A DNA stretch of 64,000 bases from Beta vulgaris subsp. vulgaris (Eukaryota > Streptophyta > Magnoliopsida > Caryophyllales > Amaranthaceae), in NCBI RefSeq assembly GCF_026745355.1, contig NC_079203.1:44682081-44746080 (forward strand), in the 5' to 3' direction. Position 1 is the stretch's first letter; every line of letters begins with the position of its first letter. This document shows, in pieces, positions 15,436-27,503 of the stretch. Under the pieces are notes generated by a model. The model had not been told where the DNA came from. It was given only the letters and a program-made list of their open reading frames with translations, and ran no database searches. The translations under genes and the position numbers were made by a program.

Positions 15436-18400
15436 ATGAATAATGATAGTTCTGCTGCTGAACATATCAATGAATTTAATTCAATAATAAGTCAGTTAAC
15501 TTCGGTAAATATTGTCTTTGAGGATGAAGTAAAAGCCCTAATTTTGTTGTCCTCTTTACCTACTGCTTGAGAAACTGCTGTAACTGTTGTTAGTAATTCC
15601 TCTGGTAAAGAGAAATTGGTTTATGATGTTGTCCGTGATCTGATTTTAAGTGAGAGCATTCGAAGGAAGGAGAGTGGAGACTAATCTAGAAACAGTGCAG
15701 AGGGTTGAGGGAGGGGAAAACAAAAGGGAAAAGGGAAGAGTTTTCAGGGGAGATCAAAGTTAAGGGGACGAAGTAAGTCATATGACTGGTTTTACCTGTT
15801 GGAATTGTGGTGAGAGGGTCATCCAAAGAGGGATTGTCCACATCCCAAGAAGAAGGATGAAAAATCTTACCATAGTGAGAAACAAGAGGATAGTGCTAAC
15901 TCATCGATATTTTCTGCATTGAATGAGGTTGAGGATACTCTGATTTTGAGTGTTGATAGTTCTATAGAGTCGTGGATCCTAGATTCGGGGGCATCGTTTC
16001 ACTCTTCACCCATGACGGAGTTGTTTCATGACTTCAAGGTAAGAAGTTAGGGAAGGTCGATCATGCTGATGATAAGACCTTGGACATTATGGAGAAGGGA
16101 GATGTGGTTGTTAGGACTACGAACGAAGGAACTTTAAAACTGCATGATGTTAGGTACATTCCATACCTAGCAATGAATCTGATTTCTGTGAGTCAATTGG
16201 ACTCATGTGGCTACAAAACTATGTTCTGTGAGGGAAAGTGGAAGATTTCCAAAGGTTCCATGATTTTGTCTAGAGGTAATAAGATGGGAACTTTATACAC
16301 TATTGCAGGATGCACAGACATGATTGATGCAGCTATAGTAGATGAGACCAAGTTATGGCATACTAGACTTGGTCACATGAGTGAGAAGGGGATGAAAATT
16401 TTAGTTTCAAATGGTAAATTGTCAGGGTTGAAATCAGCTGACATGAAATTTTGTGAGAGCTGTGTTTATGGCAAGCAGAAAAAGGTGACTTTCACAAAAC
16501 CCAAGAAAGAGTTGAAAATTGGGAAGCTAGAATTAGTGCACACTGATTTGTGGGGTCCTTCCCCAGTCAGATCCCTTGGAGGCTCACTGTATTTTGTTAC
16601 TTTCATTGATGACTACTGCAGGAAGGTATAGGTCTTTCATGAAGAAGAAATTTGAGCTTTATGAAACCTCCAAGAAGTGGAAAGCTGAGGTCGAGAATCA
16701 GACTGAAAAGAAGATTAAGTGCATTAAGTCTAATAATGGAGGTGAGTATGAGTTTGTAGAGTATACAAAACTTTGTGAGGAGAACGACATAATTCTGAAG
16801 AGGACAGTTCCAGAGAAACCTCGACAGAATGGAATTGCAGATAGAATGAACAGGACACTGACTGAGAGGGCTAGATGTATGAGGTCGCATGCAGGGCTAC
16901 CTAAGACGTTATGGGCGGATTCAGTTAGTACAACAGCTTATTTGATTAACAGAGGACCATCAGTTCCATTGGAGTTCAAGTTGCTAGAGAAGGTTTGGAG
17001 TGTAAATGAGGTAAATCTTTCTTTTCTAAAACTATTTGGTTGTGTTGCATATGTTCAGTGTGAGAAATGTGACAAGTTAGACCCGTTAAATGTTATTTTA
17101 TTGGGTATGGTTATAAGAAGTATGGATATCGATGTTGGGAACCAAAAGGTAGGAAGATTTTGACACACTGTGATGTCACATTTGATGAGACTAAGCTATG
17201 TAAGGATGTATTTGGTGATAAATATGAGATTACTGAGATAGTGGGAGTTCAGGAGAATAAGGAGTTTGTGGAGATATATGGCATTCATGGAAGGGATGTC
17301 ATTGTTCCAGAACGGGTTGAGCAACATAGAGATGAAGTTCACACTCCTGCAGGGTCTGATTCTGATGAGTTAGATATCTCACAGCCTGATAATTCAGAGG
17401 GTACTATTATCATACTACCAAGAGCTCCAGTTCCAGTACAGGGATAATTGTCTCTCAAGTTGACTTGAGAAAATCCGCAATGGTGTCCAAAACACCTGTT
17501 CGATATTCACCTTCTATGTATTATTTGTTACTAACTGATGCATGTGAACAAGAATCATACAGGGAAGCAATAAATTCGACTGAGTCATCTAAGTGGGAGC
17601 TAGCCATGAAAGATGAGATGCATTCCCTGAAAAAGAATTAGACATGGGAGTTGTCTGCATTGCCTGCAGGTATGAGAGCACTTAGCAACAAGTGGATCTT
17701 TAGATTGAAGAAAGAGCCCGATGGAAGTGTCAGGTATAAGGCGAGATTAGTAGTAAAGGGGTTCCTACAAAAGGAGGGTATAGATCATAATGAAATATTT
17801 GCTCTTGTTGTGAAGTTGACTACTATTCATATGTTGATGGCTATTGTTGCTGCTGAAAATCTGTTCTTAGAACAGATGGATGTTAAGACTGCGTTTCTAC
17901 ATGGTGATCTGGATGAGGAGATCTACATGAAACAACCAGATGGTTTTAAAGTTCAAGGAAAGGAGAACTTGGTGTGTAAGCTCAAGAGGAGCTTATATGG
18001 ATTGAAGCAGGCTCCTAGACAGTGGTACATAAAGTTTGACACTTCATGTGTAGCAGTGGGTTCAAGAGAGTGATAATGATCATGTTGTTATTATCAGAGG
18101 TATGTAAATGATATGTTTATTACTTCTGTATGTTGATGATATGCTGATTTGGTACAAGTATGGAGGTATAAATGATGTGAAGGGAAAGCTGTCACAAGTA
18201 TTTGAGATGAAGGATTTGGGTGAATCTACACAAATCTTGGGCATGAAGATTTCCAGGGACAAGTCTACTGGTATGTTGAAGTTGTCTCAGGAGGATTATA
18301 TTCTTAAGGTGCTGAAGAGGTTTAATGTAGGAGATGCTAAACCCAGAAATTCACCACTTCCTAGTGATCTCAAATTGACAAGGGAGCATTCACCAACTAC

Positions 18401-18891
18401 AGAAGCAGAAAAGGAGCGGATGACACTGTTTCTTATGCTTGAGCTGTTGGTAGCTTGATGTATGCCATGATGTGCACACGGACATACATTGCTTTTGCAG
18501 TGGGAGTGTTAGCAGGTTTGTTTCTAATCCAGGTGAGAAACATTGGGATGCTGTAAAGTGGTTACCAAGGTATTTGAAGGGTACTTCAAGTATAGGGCTT
18601 TGTTTCTGGGAGAAGGGAGTAAAGCTTGAGGGTTATGTTGATGCTGACCTCAGTGAAGATATCGATACAAGCAAAAGCACGTCAGGATATGTCTCTACTG
18701 TGGGGGGTACTGCAGTGAGTTGGATGTCCAAGTTACATAAGTGTATCTCTTTGTCTACTACAGAGTCTGAGTATGTGGCTATGTCGGAAGCAAGTAAGGA
18801 GATAGTATGGTTGATCGGTTTTCTTGAGGAGATGGGTATTAAACAGGAGAAGGTGATACTTTATAGTGATAGTCAAAGTGCAGTTCATTTG
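15436..18891 (+). pseudogene. copia gag-pol remnant (gag, protease, integrase, RT, RNase H)
   Basis: Open segments include 16080-16631 (GAG-pre-integrase and integrase start, HTDLWGP), 16576-17163 (integrase core), 17651-18073 (RT fingers/palm, WIFRLKKEPDGSVRYKAR and MDVKTAFLHGDL), 18108-18458 (LLLYVDDM) and 18472-18891 (RNase H start). Two integrase catalytic positions are altered: the usual SDNGGE is SNNGGE, and the usual Glu in the VAERMNRT-type motif is Asp (IADRMNRT). In-frame stops occur in gag and before the RT. The gene is therefore dead, and was dead or dying independently of the CACTA insertion. Confidence 0.85.
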
Positions 18892-20314
18892 CACTAGTGG
18901 AAAAAACCCCACCTGATGCGGTCAAAACTGGCCTTTCGGAAGCGGTTTTGGTCCGCATCAGGTGGGCTCGCAGCAGGAGTGTAACATATTCTGATGCAGT
19001 CCAAAACCGCATCAGAAAGGCATAATCTGATGCGATTTCTGGGGGAAAACCGCATCAGATTAGGTGATTAACTGATGCGGTATTCCTTAAGAACCGCATC
19101 AGATTGTAGTGTTCAAGTCCCAAAAAAAAAGTGGCAGACCTGCAACTGCAGGTGTGCAACGCAACTCATACCAAAACTCCAATTGATTCTTTCCTTTCCT
19201 AACTTCTACTACCTGCCTCTTATATAATCTCTAATACATATAATATCCATTAATATTTATACTATATATTATTAATTAATAATTAACAATAAATACTTCA
19301 AAACAAACAAAGATCGTGCATGATGATTTCATTCAAAACAATACCAAAAAACCATATACATACATATATACAACAACAATACATATATATAATTCAAAAA
19401 ATACATACACAATTCTAATTGAACAATGAAAAAAAAATACATATATATATCTGAAAAAATACACACAATTTCAATTGAACAATGAAAAAAACAAATTAAA
19501 AACATAACTAAAAGTAACGAAAATTACAGAAATTAGAGAATCACAAGTAAAAATAATGAAAACAAAAAAGAGAAATAAAGCGAAAATTAAGAGCCGAAAA
19601 ACGAAAAAGAGAAGAGTTAATACCCAAAAAAATAAATCAGATAAAAAAAAATAACGAAAAAATTAAGAGCAAAAATACAAAAAACAAAATCAGATAAAAA
19701 AAAGAGTAGAAACCAAAAAAAATCGAAATGAAAATGGCAGCCCAATTCGTTCTTCGATTCTTCGTCACTTCGTTTTCGTTCTTCGATTCTTCGTCAATTG
19801 ATTTCGTTCTCCGTTTCTTCGTCAATTGATTTCGTTCTTTGTTTCTTCGTTTCTTCATCCCCATCTTCGTTTCGTGGAGTAGAGAGGAGAGATAGGGGTA
19901 AGGTGATGACGGCGTGGTGTGAGGGAGGAGTAGAGAGGAGAGAGAGAGAGGGGAGAGGAGGGAGATTAGGGTTTGATAGGAGAGAGAGGGGGTCTGGAGG
20001 AGAAGTCTAGAGAGTGGGTCTGGTTAGGAGGAGTGAGGAGGGATTTAGTATTAGGAGTGCTGGGCCAAATTTCGTGCGTGGGCCAAATTTCGTCAAATTT
20101 CCCGTATAAAAAATTACAATAATCTGATGCGGTCCATTGAACCGCATCAGATTAAAAAAAACGCATCTGATTTTTAATCTGATGCGGTTTTTTGAGGACC
20201 GCATCAGATTTTTTTTGGCCAAATTTCCCTCCCATTTTTTGGTTGATTTTCGGATGCGGTTTTACAAAAATCGCATCTGATACTAAGTGACATATAAGGT
20301 TTTTTCCACTAGTG
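18892..20314. mobile_element. Non-autonomous CACTA (EnSpm) element in copia RNase H
   Basis: Both ends carry a perfect 17-bp inverted repeat, CACTAGTGGAAAAAACC. The flanks are a 3-bp duplication TTG (18889-18891, 20315-20317). Subterminal regions are packed with CTGATGCGGT and its complement in both orientations, paired as hairpins, the usual transposase-binding layout of CACTA elements. The 1,423-bp interior is A-rich then GA-rich and has no transposase. Removing the insert and one TTG would put the two RNase H halves in one frame, which confirms the boundary. Confidence 0.95.
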
Positions 20315-20317
20315 TTG

Positions 20318-20509
20318 GCTAAGAATCCCATGTATCATTGTAGGACTAAGCACATTTGTAGGCGCTTTCACTACATCAGGAGTTTAGTGGAGGAGAATGA
20401 GTTGAGTCTGCAGAAAGTGTTGTGTGCTAAGAATCCAGCAGATATGCTCACTAAGAGTGTGAGTCGTGATAAACTAAGGTTGTGCAAGACCTTAGTTGGC
20501 CTTCGTTGA
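20318..20509 (+). pseudogene. C-terminal end of copia RNase H
   Basis: This continues the RNase H region interrupted by the CACTA element and contains typical copia tail features such as HIxRRFHYIR-like and NPADMLTKSV segments. It ends in TGA about 100 bp before the 3' LTR. Confidence 0.85.
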
Positions 20510-20610
20510 TTGTTAGTGAAGGTGGTGGATTAGGAGTTGAGTTGAGATGAATGAGAGGATGATGAAGGTATGAAGTTTTCTTCACTTACACCTATCTCCA
20601 AGTGGGAGAT

Positions 20611-21237
20611 TGTTGGGAATATGGTTCATATGAAGCTCATGGAGGTGTAAGAGGTGTGGAGAAAGGTTGCGTCGAAGAAATGCATCAAAACGAGCAGATT
20701 GGGGCTTCTCTCGATCGGGTCGGGCAAGGGAGCCCGATCGGGCCCGCAATGAAGACAAGAGCTGGCAGTTTTGTGGCTCGCCCGATGGCATCGGGCCATC
20801 TCGCCCGATCGGGCGGAACAACGACTTACGCCGCGGACATCATTTACCCATTCGGGCCTGACGCGAGATTTCTTTTGGCGTTAAGCGCCCGATCGGGCGG
20901 GTCTCACCCGACCTGATCGGGCGGGGCTGTTTTTACGCGGTTTTCGTTTCGAAAACATGGTTTTTCCCGAGGAGTATAAATATAGTGCCCTAGTACGTCT
21001 TTTATTGTATTCTTCATCATTATACACCGATTAGAGAGAGAAAAAGTTATAGAGAGAGTTCTTGAGGGCTTTTGTAATCTTTCTTGAATATTTATTGATT
21101 CCTAGTGCATATTTGTGGTTTTTCTCCCAGTTCTTGGGTTTCCACGTAAAAGTTCTTGTGTGTTCTTTCCTGCTTTGTTATTTGTTGTTCTACTATTGTT
21201 TGCTATTATTTCTAGATTGATAGTCAATAGAACTTAC
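20611..21237 (+). repeat. 3' LTR of the copia element
   Basis: It starts TGTTGGGAATATGG directly after a polypurine tract. A TATA-like GAGTATAAATATAG lies near 20972. Three perfect copies of the palindrome GCCCGATCGGGC occur at 20732-20743, 20803-20814 and 20887-20898. The right end, near CTTACA at 21237, is uncertain because no second LTR is available for comparison. Confidence 0.6.
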
Positions 21238-22050
21238 AATGCAAGGATCCTTAGAGGGTATTTGGAGAATAGGAAGAGATGAAACAAAACACGAAATAGA
21301 AAATTAACCTCTCTGAATCTGCATCCAACATTGCACTCGATAATTAAATTTGAATGGAACAACTTGTAATTATATTTAGTTTTTTCTATTACTTTGAGCA
21401 GATAACTAATAGAATTGAGCTCTATACAGTTGTTCATCCTCCTCATGACTTTAACCGCTCCTGAACACAACGTAAGGAGAAGAAAAAAAATCTTAATAAC
21501 ACGAAGAGATCAAGAAAACTAAGTCACGTACTATGAATATGGAATGAGATTAGAGTCAAATCTTTAGTAATATGTTTCCAAATAGTAATGAGAGAATATG
21601 GTTTGATCATGGAAGTCCAAAATCTTCCCATGAAAGTCATTTCCAATTTGATTACCTCACATTCACTCATAAATGGTTTAAAATAAATCAACAAATACCA
21701 AACTCTCCATAATTTATTACCTAAAACAAAAGAACCACTCAATCTCATAATATTAATAACAACTCCAAGTAATTATTTTAGGTAACATATATTCATATAA
21801 TCTCATTGATTAACGTGTTTGGTCAAAGTTGATGCAGACAATTAACTTAGCTGTCAAATAAATTTGATTATAATATAAAGTTTTGACACCCCAAAACAAA
21901 ATTAATGTAACGCATCATATTGTAATTTATTTTATTAAATTTGTTGACTTGTAACTTTATGTTATGAAAGTAGCAGTTACCCCGCCATTTTCTCTCTCTT
22001 TTTGTCCTCCATCATCATCATAAATTCATAATTATGCCATAATCAGCGCT
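21238..22050. other. Intergenic AT-rich spacer
   Basis: No exon or RNA gene is recognisable. Fragments such as AACAAAATTAATGTAACGC near 21898 look like remnants of Stowaway-type MITEs but cannot be delimited. Confidence 0.35.
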
Positions 22051-23105
22051 AGATGATTCTCAATTGCAGCAAAATCTTCTTCTTTTGCTTCCAAATTTAT
22101 ACCACCTTTTATTTTTATTCCCCTTTTATAGTTTTATTCTTTCCTACCAAACTAATAATTTACCCTTTAGCCAAACACGTCTTAAGAAACTGAACTCACC
22201 CAGTAACGTATTTTCTCTCTCCTCTATCACCATTAATCTTTGCTCTCTTTCTCTCTCCTCTGCTGTAACACTTGTCTGGTTCTTCTCCAGGTTAGCTTGC
22301 TTGGTTTTTTTTCTTTTAAAGTTTTGAAATTTGTTTTTTTTTTTTTTTTGTTTTGCTGGATTTTCTGTAGCTGGGAGTTTGAGTTTATGACATTTAAATT
22401 TATGGTGGGTTGAATTTTGATGTTTTAACATAAATTGAAGTTCTGGGTATTGTTTTATTTTAATAGGGGATGTGATTTCTTGGTTAGATGATGTCTTGAC
22501 TTGTTATTTTTAGAGTAAATATTTTAGTTTTTGGATGTTGAATGTTGAATGTTGGTTGTACTAACTTTTTAATGCTTGTCAGTGAAGTTTAGGGTTTTAG
22601 TTTGAATTGGGTTTTGTTGCTTTAACATTGATTGAAAATCTGGGTATTGATTTATTTTAAAGGGGATGTGATTTCTGGGTTAGATGATGTTTTGACTTGT
22701 TAATTATGGACTAAATATTTTAATTTTGGATGTTGGTTGTGCTAATTTTGTTTTTTTATGCTTGTCAGTTTAGTTTAGGGTTTTAGTTTGAGATGGGTTT
22801 TGTAAATTGAATTTAGACTAGAGAGTTAAAAACTCGGAAATCTGTGGGGTTTTGAAAGTATTGGATGTGAATATTGTTCAAGTTTCATGTCTGGCTTGTC
22901 TAAGGTGCTATTTAATTTGTGAGATCAGAAGATTGTTGAATGTGGTGTTGAAGTTGCAGGAATGAACAGCAATGAGACCACTAGAACACAAAACTTAGGC
23001 ATTGATTGAAAATGATGGCAAAGAATGTGTGGAATCTAGGTGATTTAGAGTTGGCTAATGATTTATAACTTGATGACTTTTGTAGGTGGATCAATTGTCT
23101 GCAAG
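22051..23105 (+). promoter_or_regulatory. 5' leader of the TMK gene with a probable UTR intron
   Basis: A pyrimidine-rich stretch (22200-22290, CTCTCTTTCTCTCTCC) ends in CTCCAG/GTTAGC, a good donor at 22291. The sequence that follows is T-rich and intron-like until TTTTGTAG/GTGG at 23085, with the ATG at 23106. A leader intron of about 795 bp is inferred; an alternative acceptor (TTGCAG) lies near 22959. Confidence 0.5.
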
Positions 23106-26100
23106 ATGTCCGTTGAGCATCCCAGGGTTTTAACCCTAGGGTTGGTTGCTCTGCAGATTATGGTTCTTGTACTGTTACTGTTCGTAGTGTCAATCACTGC
23201 ACAGTCTGCCTCCTCTGATGCTGCGGCAATGCAGGAACTGAAACTTAGCCTAAAGCTCCCATCGAGTATTGATTGGTCTAATGCGAATCCGTGCAGATGG
23301 GATAATGTGGGATGTGACTCAAACAATCGGGTCACTCGGATACAGTTGAGAAGCGAAGGGGTGTCTGGCACTTTGTCCCCAGCTGTAGGCAACCTAACAA
23401 ATCTTGAAGTTCTTGAGTTGATGAACAATGCATTAACAGGCCCATTACCGAGCCTTAAGGGGTTAAGCTCACTCCAGAGGCTATTTCTCCATAACAACCA
23501 ATTTAGTTCTGTCCCTGAGAATTTATTTGACGGGTTGACCTCTCTCCAGGAAGTTTATCTGGACAATAACCCGTTTAGAACTTGGTCTATACCTGAGGGG
23601 CTCAAGGCTGCTTCTTCTCTGAAAAATTTCTCTGCTAATTCGGCCAATGTGGGTGGCAAGATACCTGATATTTTCAGTTCTGATAATTTCCCAGGTATGA
23701 TTCATCTGCGTTTGTCTAGCAATAACCTGACTGGTGGTTTGCCCTCAAGCTTTTCGGGTCTCGGACTTCAGTCCCTGTGGTTAAATGGGCAACTTGATTC
23801 AAGTGGTGGTCGAAGTCTTAATGGGACGATCGAGGTTTTACAGAATATGACCCAATTGGTACAAATATGGCTGAATATGAATGCTTTCACTGGTCCTATA
23901 CCAGATTTGTCTGGATTGACCGATTTGGCAGATCTGAATTTGAGGGACAATAGCCTCACTGGCCCCGTCCCTGTTTCTCTCACCAAGCTACCTTTGCTTA
24001 AGACTGTTAATTTGACAAATAATGCTCTTCAGGGACCGACCCCCGAGTTTCCCGATTCAGTAGCTGCTGATATGTTACCTGAACAGAATAGCTTCTGTTT
24101 GCCTGATCCCGGTGTGGGCTGTGATAGCCGTGTTAATGCTCTGATATCAGTTATGGAGTCATTTGGGTACCCTTTGCAAATTGCCCAACAGTGGAAAGGC
24201 AATGATCCGTGCGCAAATTGGTTAGGGATAACTTGCTCTAACAAAAACATTACGATCATAAATTTACAAAGTAGGGGTCTTACGGGTACTCTTTCGCCTA
24301 AGTTTGCTTCTCTTACATCAGTTCAGACATTGATACTTGCCCATAATAATATCACAGGGACCATACCTGATGCACTCACAAGAATGCCTAACCTCAGGAC
24401 ACTTGATGTGTCTTTTAATAATCTATATGGTAAGATCCCAGCTTTTTCTCATGCTGCTGTTAATTCTCATGGAAATGTTAATATTGGCAAAGATCGCCCT
24501 AACACACCAAGTGGAGAAGATAGTGGAACTGGAGCAACTGGTGGCAGAGGTTCGAAAATCGGAGTGGTTGTTGGATCAGTAATTGGCAGTGTCTTTGTTA
24601 TTTCTGCTGCTGGTTTGTTTGTATTTTGTTTCTTGAGAAGGAAGAAGCTTTATGGGAGGGTACAACAGTCAAATACGGTGGTAGTCCATCCTAATCACTC
24701 CGGGTCTGATGATGCCGTCAAAATAACAATCACTGGTTCAGGAGTGAATGGCAAGGCGATGAGTGAAGACCAAAGTCAGGGGAGTAGTAGTGGCCCCAGT
24801 GATGTCCATGTAATTGAGACTAATAACATGATCATTTCTATTCAAGTGTTAAGGAACGTTACCAACAACTTCAGCGATGAAAATATTTTAGGAAGAGGGG
24901 GTTTTGGGACAGTCTATAAAGGGGAGTTACCTGATGGAACCAAGATTGCAGTCAAAAGGATGAATTCTGGAATATTAGGAGATAAAGGTTTGGCAGAATT
25001 TAAGTCTGAGATTGCTGTTCTTACTAAGGTTCGCCATCGACATTTGGTTGCACTTCTGGGATTCTGTTTGGATGGAAACGAGAAACTTCTTGTATATGAG
25101 TACTTGCCACAAGGTGCTTTAAGTAGGTATATATTTGATTGGCAAGAAGAGAAATTGAAACCACTTAAATGGAATCAAAGGTTAACAATTGCATTAGATG
25201 TGGCGAGAGGAGTGGAATATTTACACAGTTTGGCACATCAAAGTTTCATTCATAGGGATCTTAAACCTTCTAATATTCTTCTGGGAGATGATATGCGTGC
25301 AAAAGTTGCAGATTTTGGACTTGTTCGTCTTGCACCTGATGGTGGAAAAACGTCAATAGAAACCAGGCTAGCAGGAACTTTTGGTTATTTGGCACCTGAA
25401 TATGCAGGTAAATTTGTTATTTCCTTTTTGTATTGAGATACTTTTTTTAATAGTATGTTGTACTTGCTACTCCCTATGATATAAGCCATATATCTTTTCT
25501 TTGGGTTGTCCCAGAAGGATAGGCCACTATATAAAAGTAGTCAGTTAAGTTTTGGACATAGTTACTTGGTCCCCTCAATTAAGAAGTTCAAAGAATGACA
25601 ATATTCTTATGGTGGCTAACTGAACTTCAGATATTGAAGGATAATCCTTTCGCATGCCAGGGGCCCAATATTGCTTGTTAATTCCTAAATATTATGAAGA
25701 TGAAAACTCTGCATTAGGAAATAAGTAAATAAATCCATGTTTAGTGCTTGTCCTTTTCCTGGCTAAACAATTGAATCAAGTACTAGACATGATACCAGAT
25801 ATGCTTTTTCAACTGATGAAGCAGTAAGATAGCATGTGGGAGCATGTGTCTCTTTGCATGTATGCTTGTGCGTGTTTATTTTAGTATGTGTGTTTGGGTT
25901 GGTTTAGGTCCGTACAAGCCATATCCCATCTAGTTGCTGCCTCTAAATAACAACCAAAACTCCACCGATTTGACTTTTAAGAGCTCCTTATTTCAGAGCA
26001 GGGATGTAATGATTTTAATGTTATTATTGAGGAGAGCATGACGTTGGATAGAAGTGGGTGGAGGGGTAGTATCTATGTGGAGGAAGGGGTCTGATTACTG

Positions 26101-27503
26101 CATTTATTTGCTTTTCTCAATTGTGTTGGTATTAAAACCTTTTGCTGAAAACCTTTTCTAAACACTTTTTCGTGTAAACCTTGCTTTAAAAAAAAAAAAA
26201 AAAACTTTTGTCACTCTTGACGATGCCATCTCCTCTGGTCACGATTCCAGTTGACGATTCATGTTAGCCGACCCCAATCACCTTGGGAATAAGGCTTAGT
26301 TGTTGTTGTTGTTATGATCTGTTTCTTTGGCTAATTAGAAGCATGCTTCCTTCGTTGGTCATTTGTTGACAAGATATGTTATGTGAACCCTATCACCCAC
26401 GAGATATTAGATTACGTGATTCACCACCTTCCCACTTTCTCCATTTCCTCCTGTAATAACAAAAAACTAAATACTGAATATTCTTACCCCATGGTGGCAG
26501 TACGATGTTTCACTATTATACTAAGTCTGTATGGTGAGCAGGTCCTGGACAAGACTGCGGCAGAACCAGTTCTTTTTGTTTTCTTTTTTGGGAGACTCAG
26601 AGTTTCTGCCTTCTGTCATTTCATGTTATTGCCTAGTTTTACGTATAATTTGTGTATCTGGAACTTCTTGTACCTGTGAGTCCTCGAATATGAAATTGGA
26701 GGTTGATACTAGAAACAATCAACCTTCCTAATCTAATTCTTGTGCATTAATACCCGGGGATTTATCTAAATTGGATTTCTGTATGTAATTTCATGTGATT
26801 AGCATATTTTAAATTTGTCCTTGTATCATTCCATTAAAGCTTTCACTTAGCTCCCATATTTTTCTGCCCAAAACCCATGGCTATATCTGTTTTTTATGAA
26901 ATACATCCTAACAATATTTGTTGTTCTAATCCTTGGGTTTTGTTTTAATTTCTTTCCCTTTGTTATTGTCCAGTGATGGGTCGCATAACTACAAAAGTCG
27001 ATGTATTCAGTTTTGGAGTGATATTAATGGAAATGATCACGGGAAGGAGGGCCCTCGACGAGACCCAACCAGAGGACAGTGTTCACCTGGTGACATGGTT
27101 CCGGAGGATGTATATTAATGACTCATTCCAAAAAGCAATTGACCCCACCATTGATCTCGAAGAGGAGAGTACTCTTGCTAGTGTCAACACAGTTGCTGAG
27201 CTAGCTGGCCACTGTTGTGCTCGGGAGCCAAACCAGAGGCCCGAAATGGGTCATGTAGTGAATGCTCTTTCTTCTCTCCTTGATGTATGGAAGCCTTCAG
27301 TAGAAAACTCTGAGGACATTTATGGAATTGATCTTGACATGACCTTACCACAAGCCCTCAAGAAGTGGCAGGCTTTCGGAGATAGCAGTATCGATGATTC
27401 TTCTTCGTCGTCCTTCCTTGCAAGTAGAGACAACACGCAGACAAGCATACCTACTCGGCCCTCTGGGTTTGCTGAATCATTTACCTCGACAGATGGAAGG
27501 TGA
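23106..27503 (+). CDS. TMK: TMK-type LRR receptor-like kinase (complete)
   Basis: The exons are 23106-25407 and 26974-27503, giving 943 aa. The intron falls within the activation-segment codon series after APEYA. In order: a signal peptide (about 1-32), a first LRR block, a non-LRR island with Cys pairs ([13 protein letters not shown]), further LRRs, a transmembrane segment (about 482-508, [16 protein letters not shown]) and a Ser/Thr kinase from about 591. Kinase motifs are [36 protein letters not shown] and [11 protein letters not shown]. The tail ends [12 protein letters not shown], as I recall for Arabidopsis TMKs. In that family these plasma-membrane kinases act in auxin signalling and growth. 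I chose the ATG at 23106 because 23058-23105 probably contains the leader acceptor; translation could in principle start at 23058. Confidence 0.95.
26205..26313 (+). mobile_element. 3' part of a SINE with (TTG)n tail, in TMK intron
   Basis: AGCCGACCCCAATCACCTTG and GGAATAAGGCTTAG followed by five TTG units match the conserved 3' end of plant TS-like SINEs as I remember them. An A-run of 17 lies just upstream (26188-26204). No head with A and B boxes is evident, so it is a truncated copy. Confidence 0.55.

Larger units (their letters stand above)
15436..21237 (+). mobile_element. Decayed Ty1/copia retrotransposon, 5'-truncated
   Basis: In order on the plus strand are a gag remnant (about 15436-15850) ending in a zinc knuckle (CWNCGE), protease DSGA with ILDSGASFHSS (about 15970), integrase, reverse transcriptase, RNase H, a polypurine stretch (AAGTGGGAGA, 20600-20609) and a 3' LTR from about 20611. 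No 5' LTR or primer-binding site is seen, so the 5' end is lost. The coding region is broken by several stops and frameshifts and by the CACTA insertion at 18892-20314. Confidence 0.85.

Noticed and set aside
19637..20010. Short ORFs within the CACTA interior
   Set aside because: Lys/Arg-rich or GA-rich low complexity; no transposase motif.
20602..20916. Overlapping ORFs of 104 and 64 aa near 20602-20916
   Set aside because: They lie in the copia LTR and arise from its GC-rich palindromes, which lack stops.
23063..23497. 144-aa minus-strand ORF opposite the TMK LRR region
   Set aside because: It is antisense to a well-supported exon, has no motif, and is explained by codon bias of the real gene.
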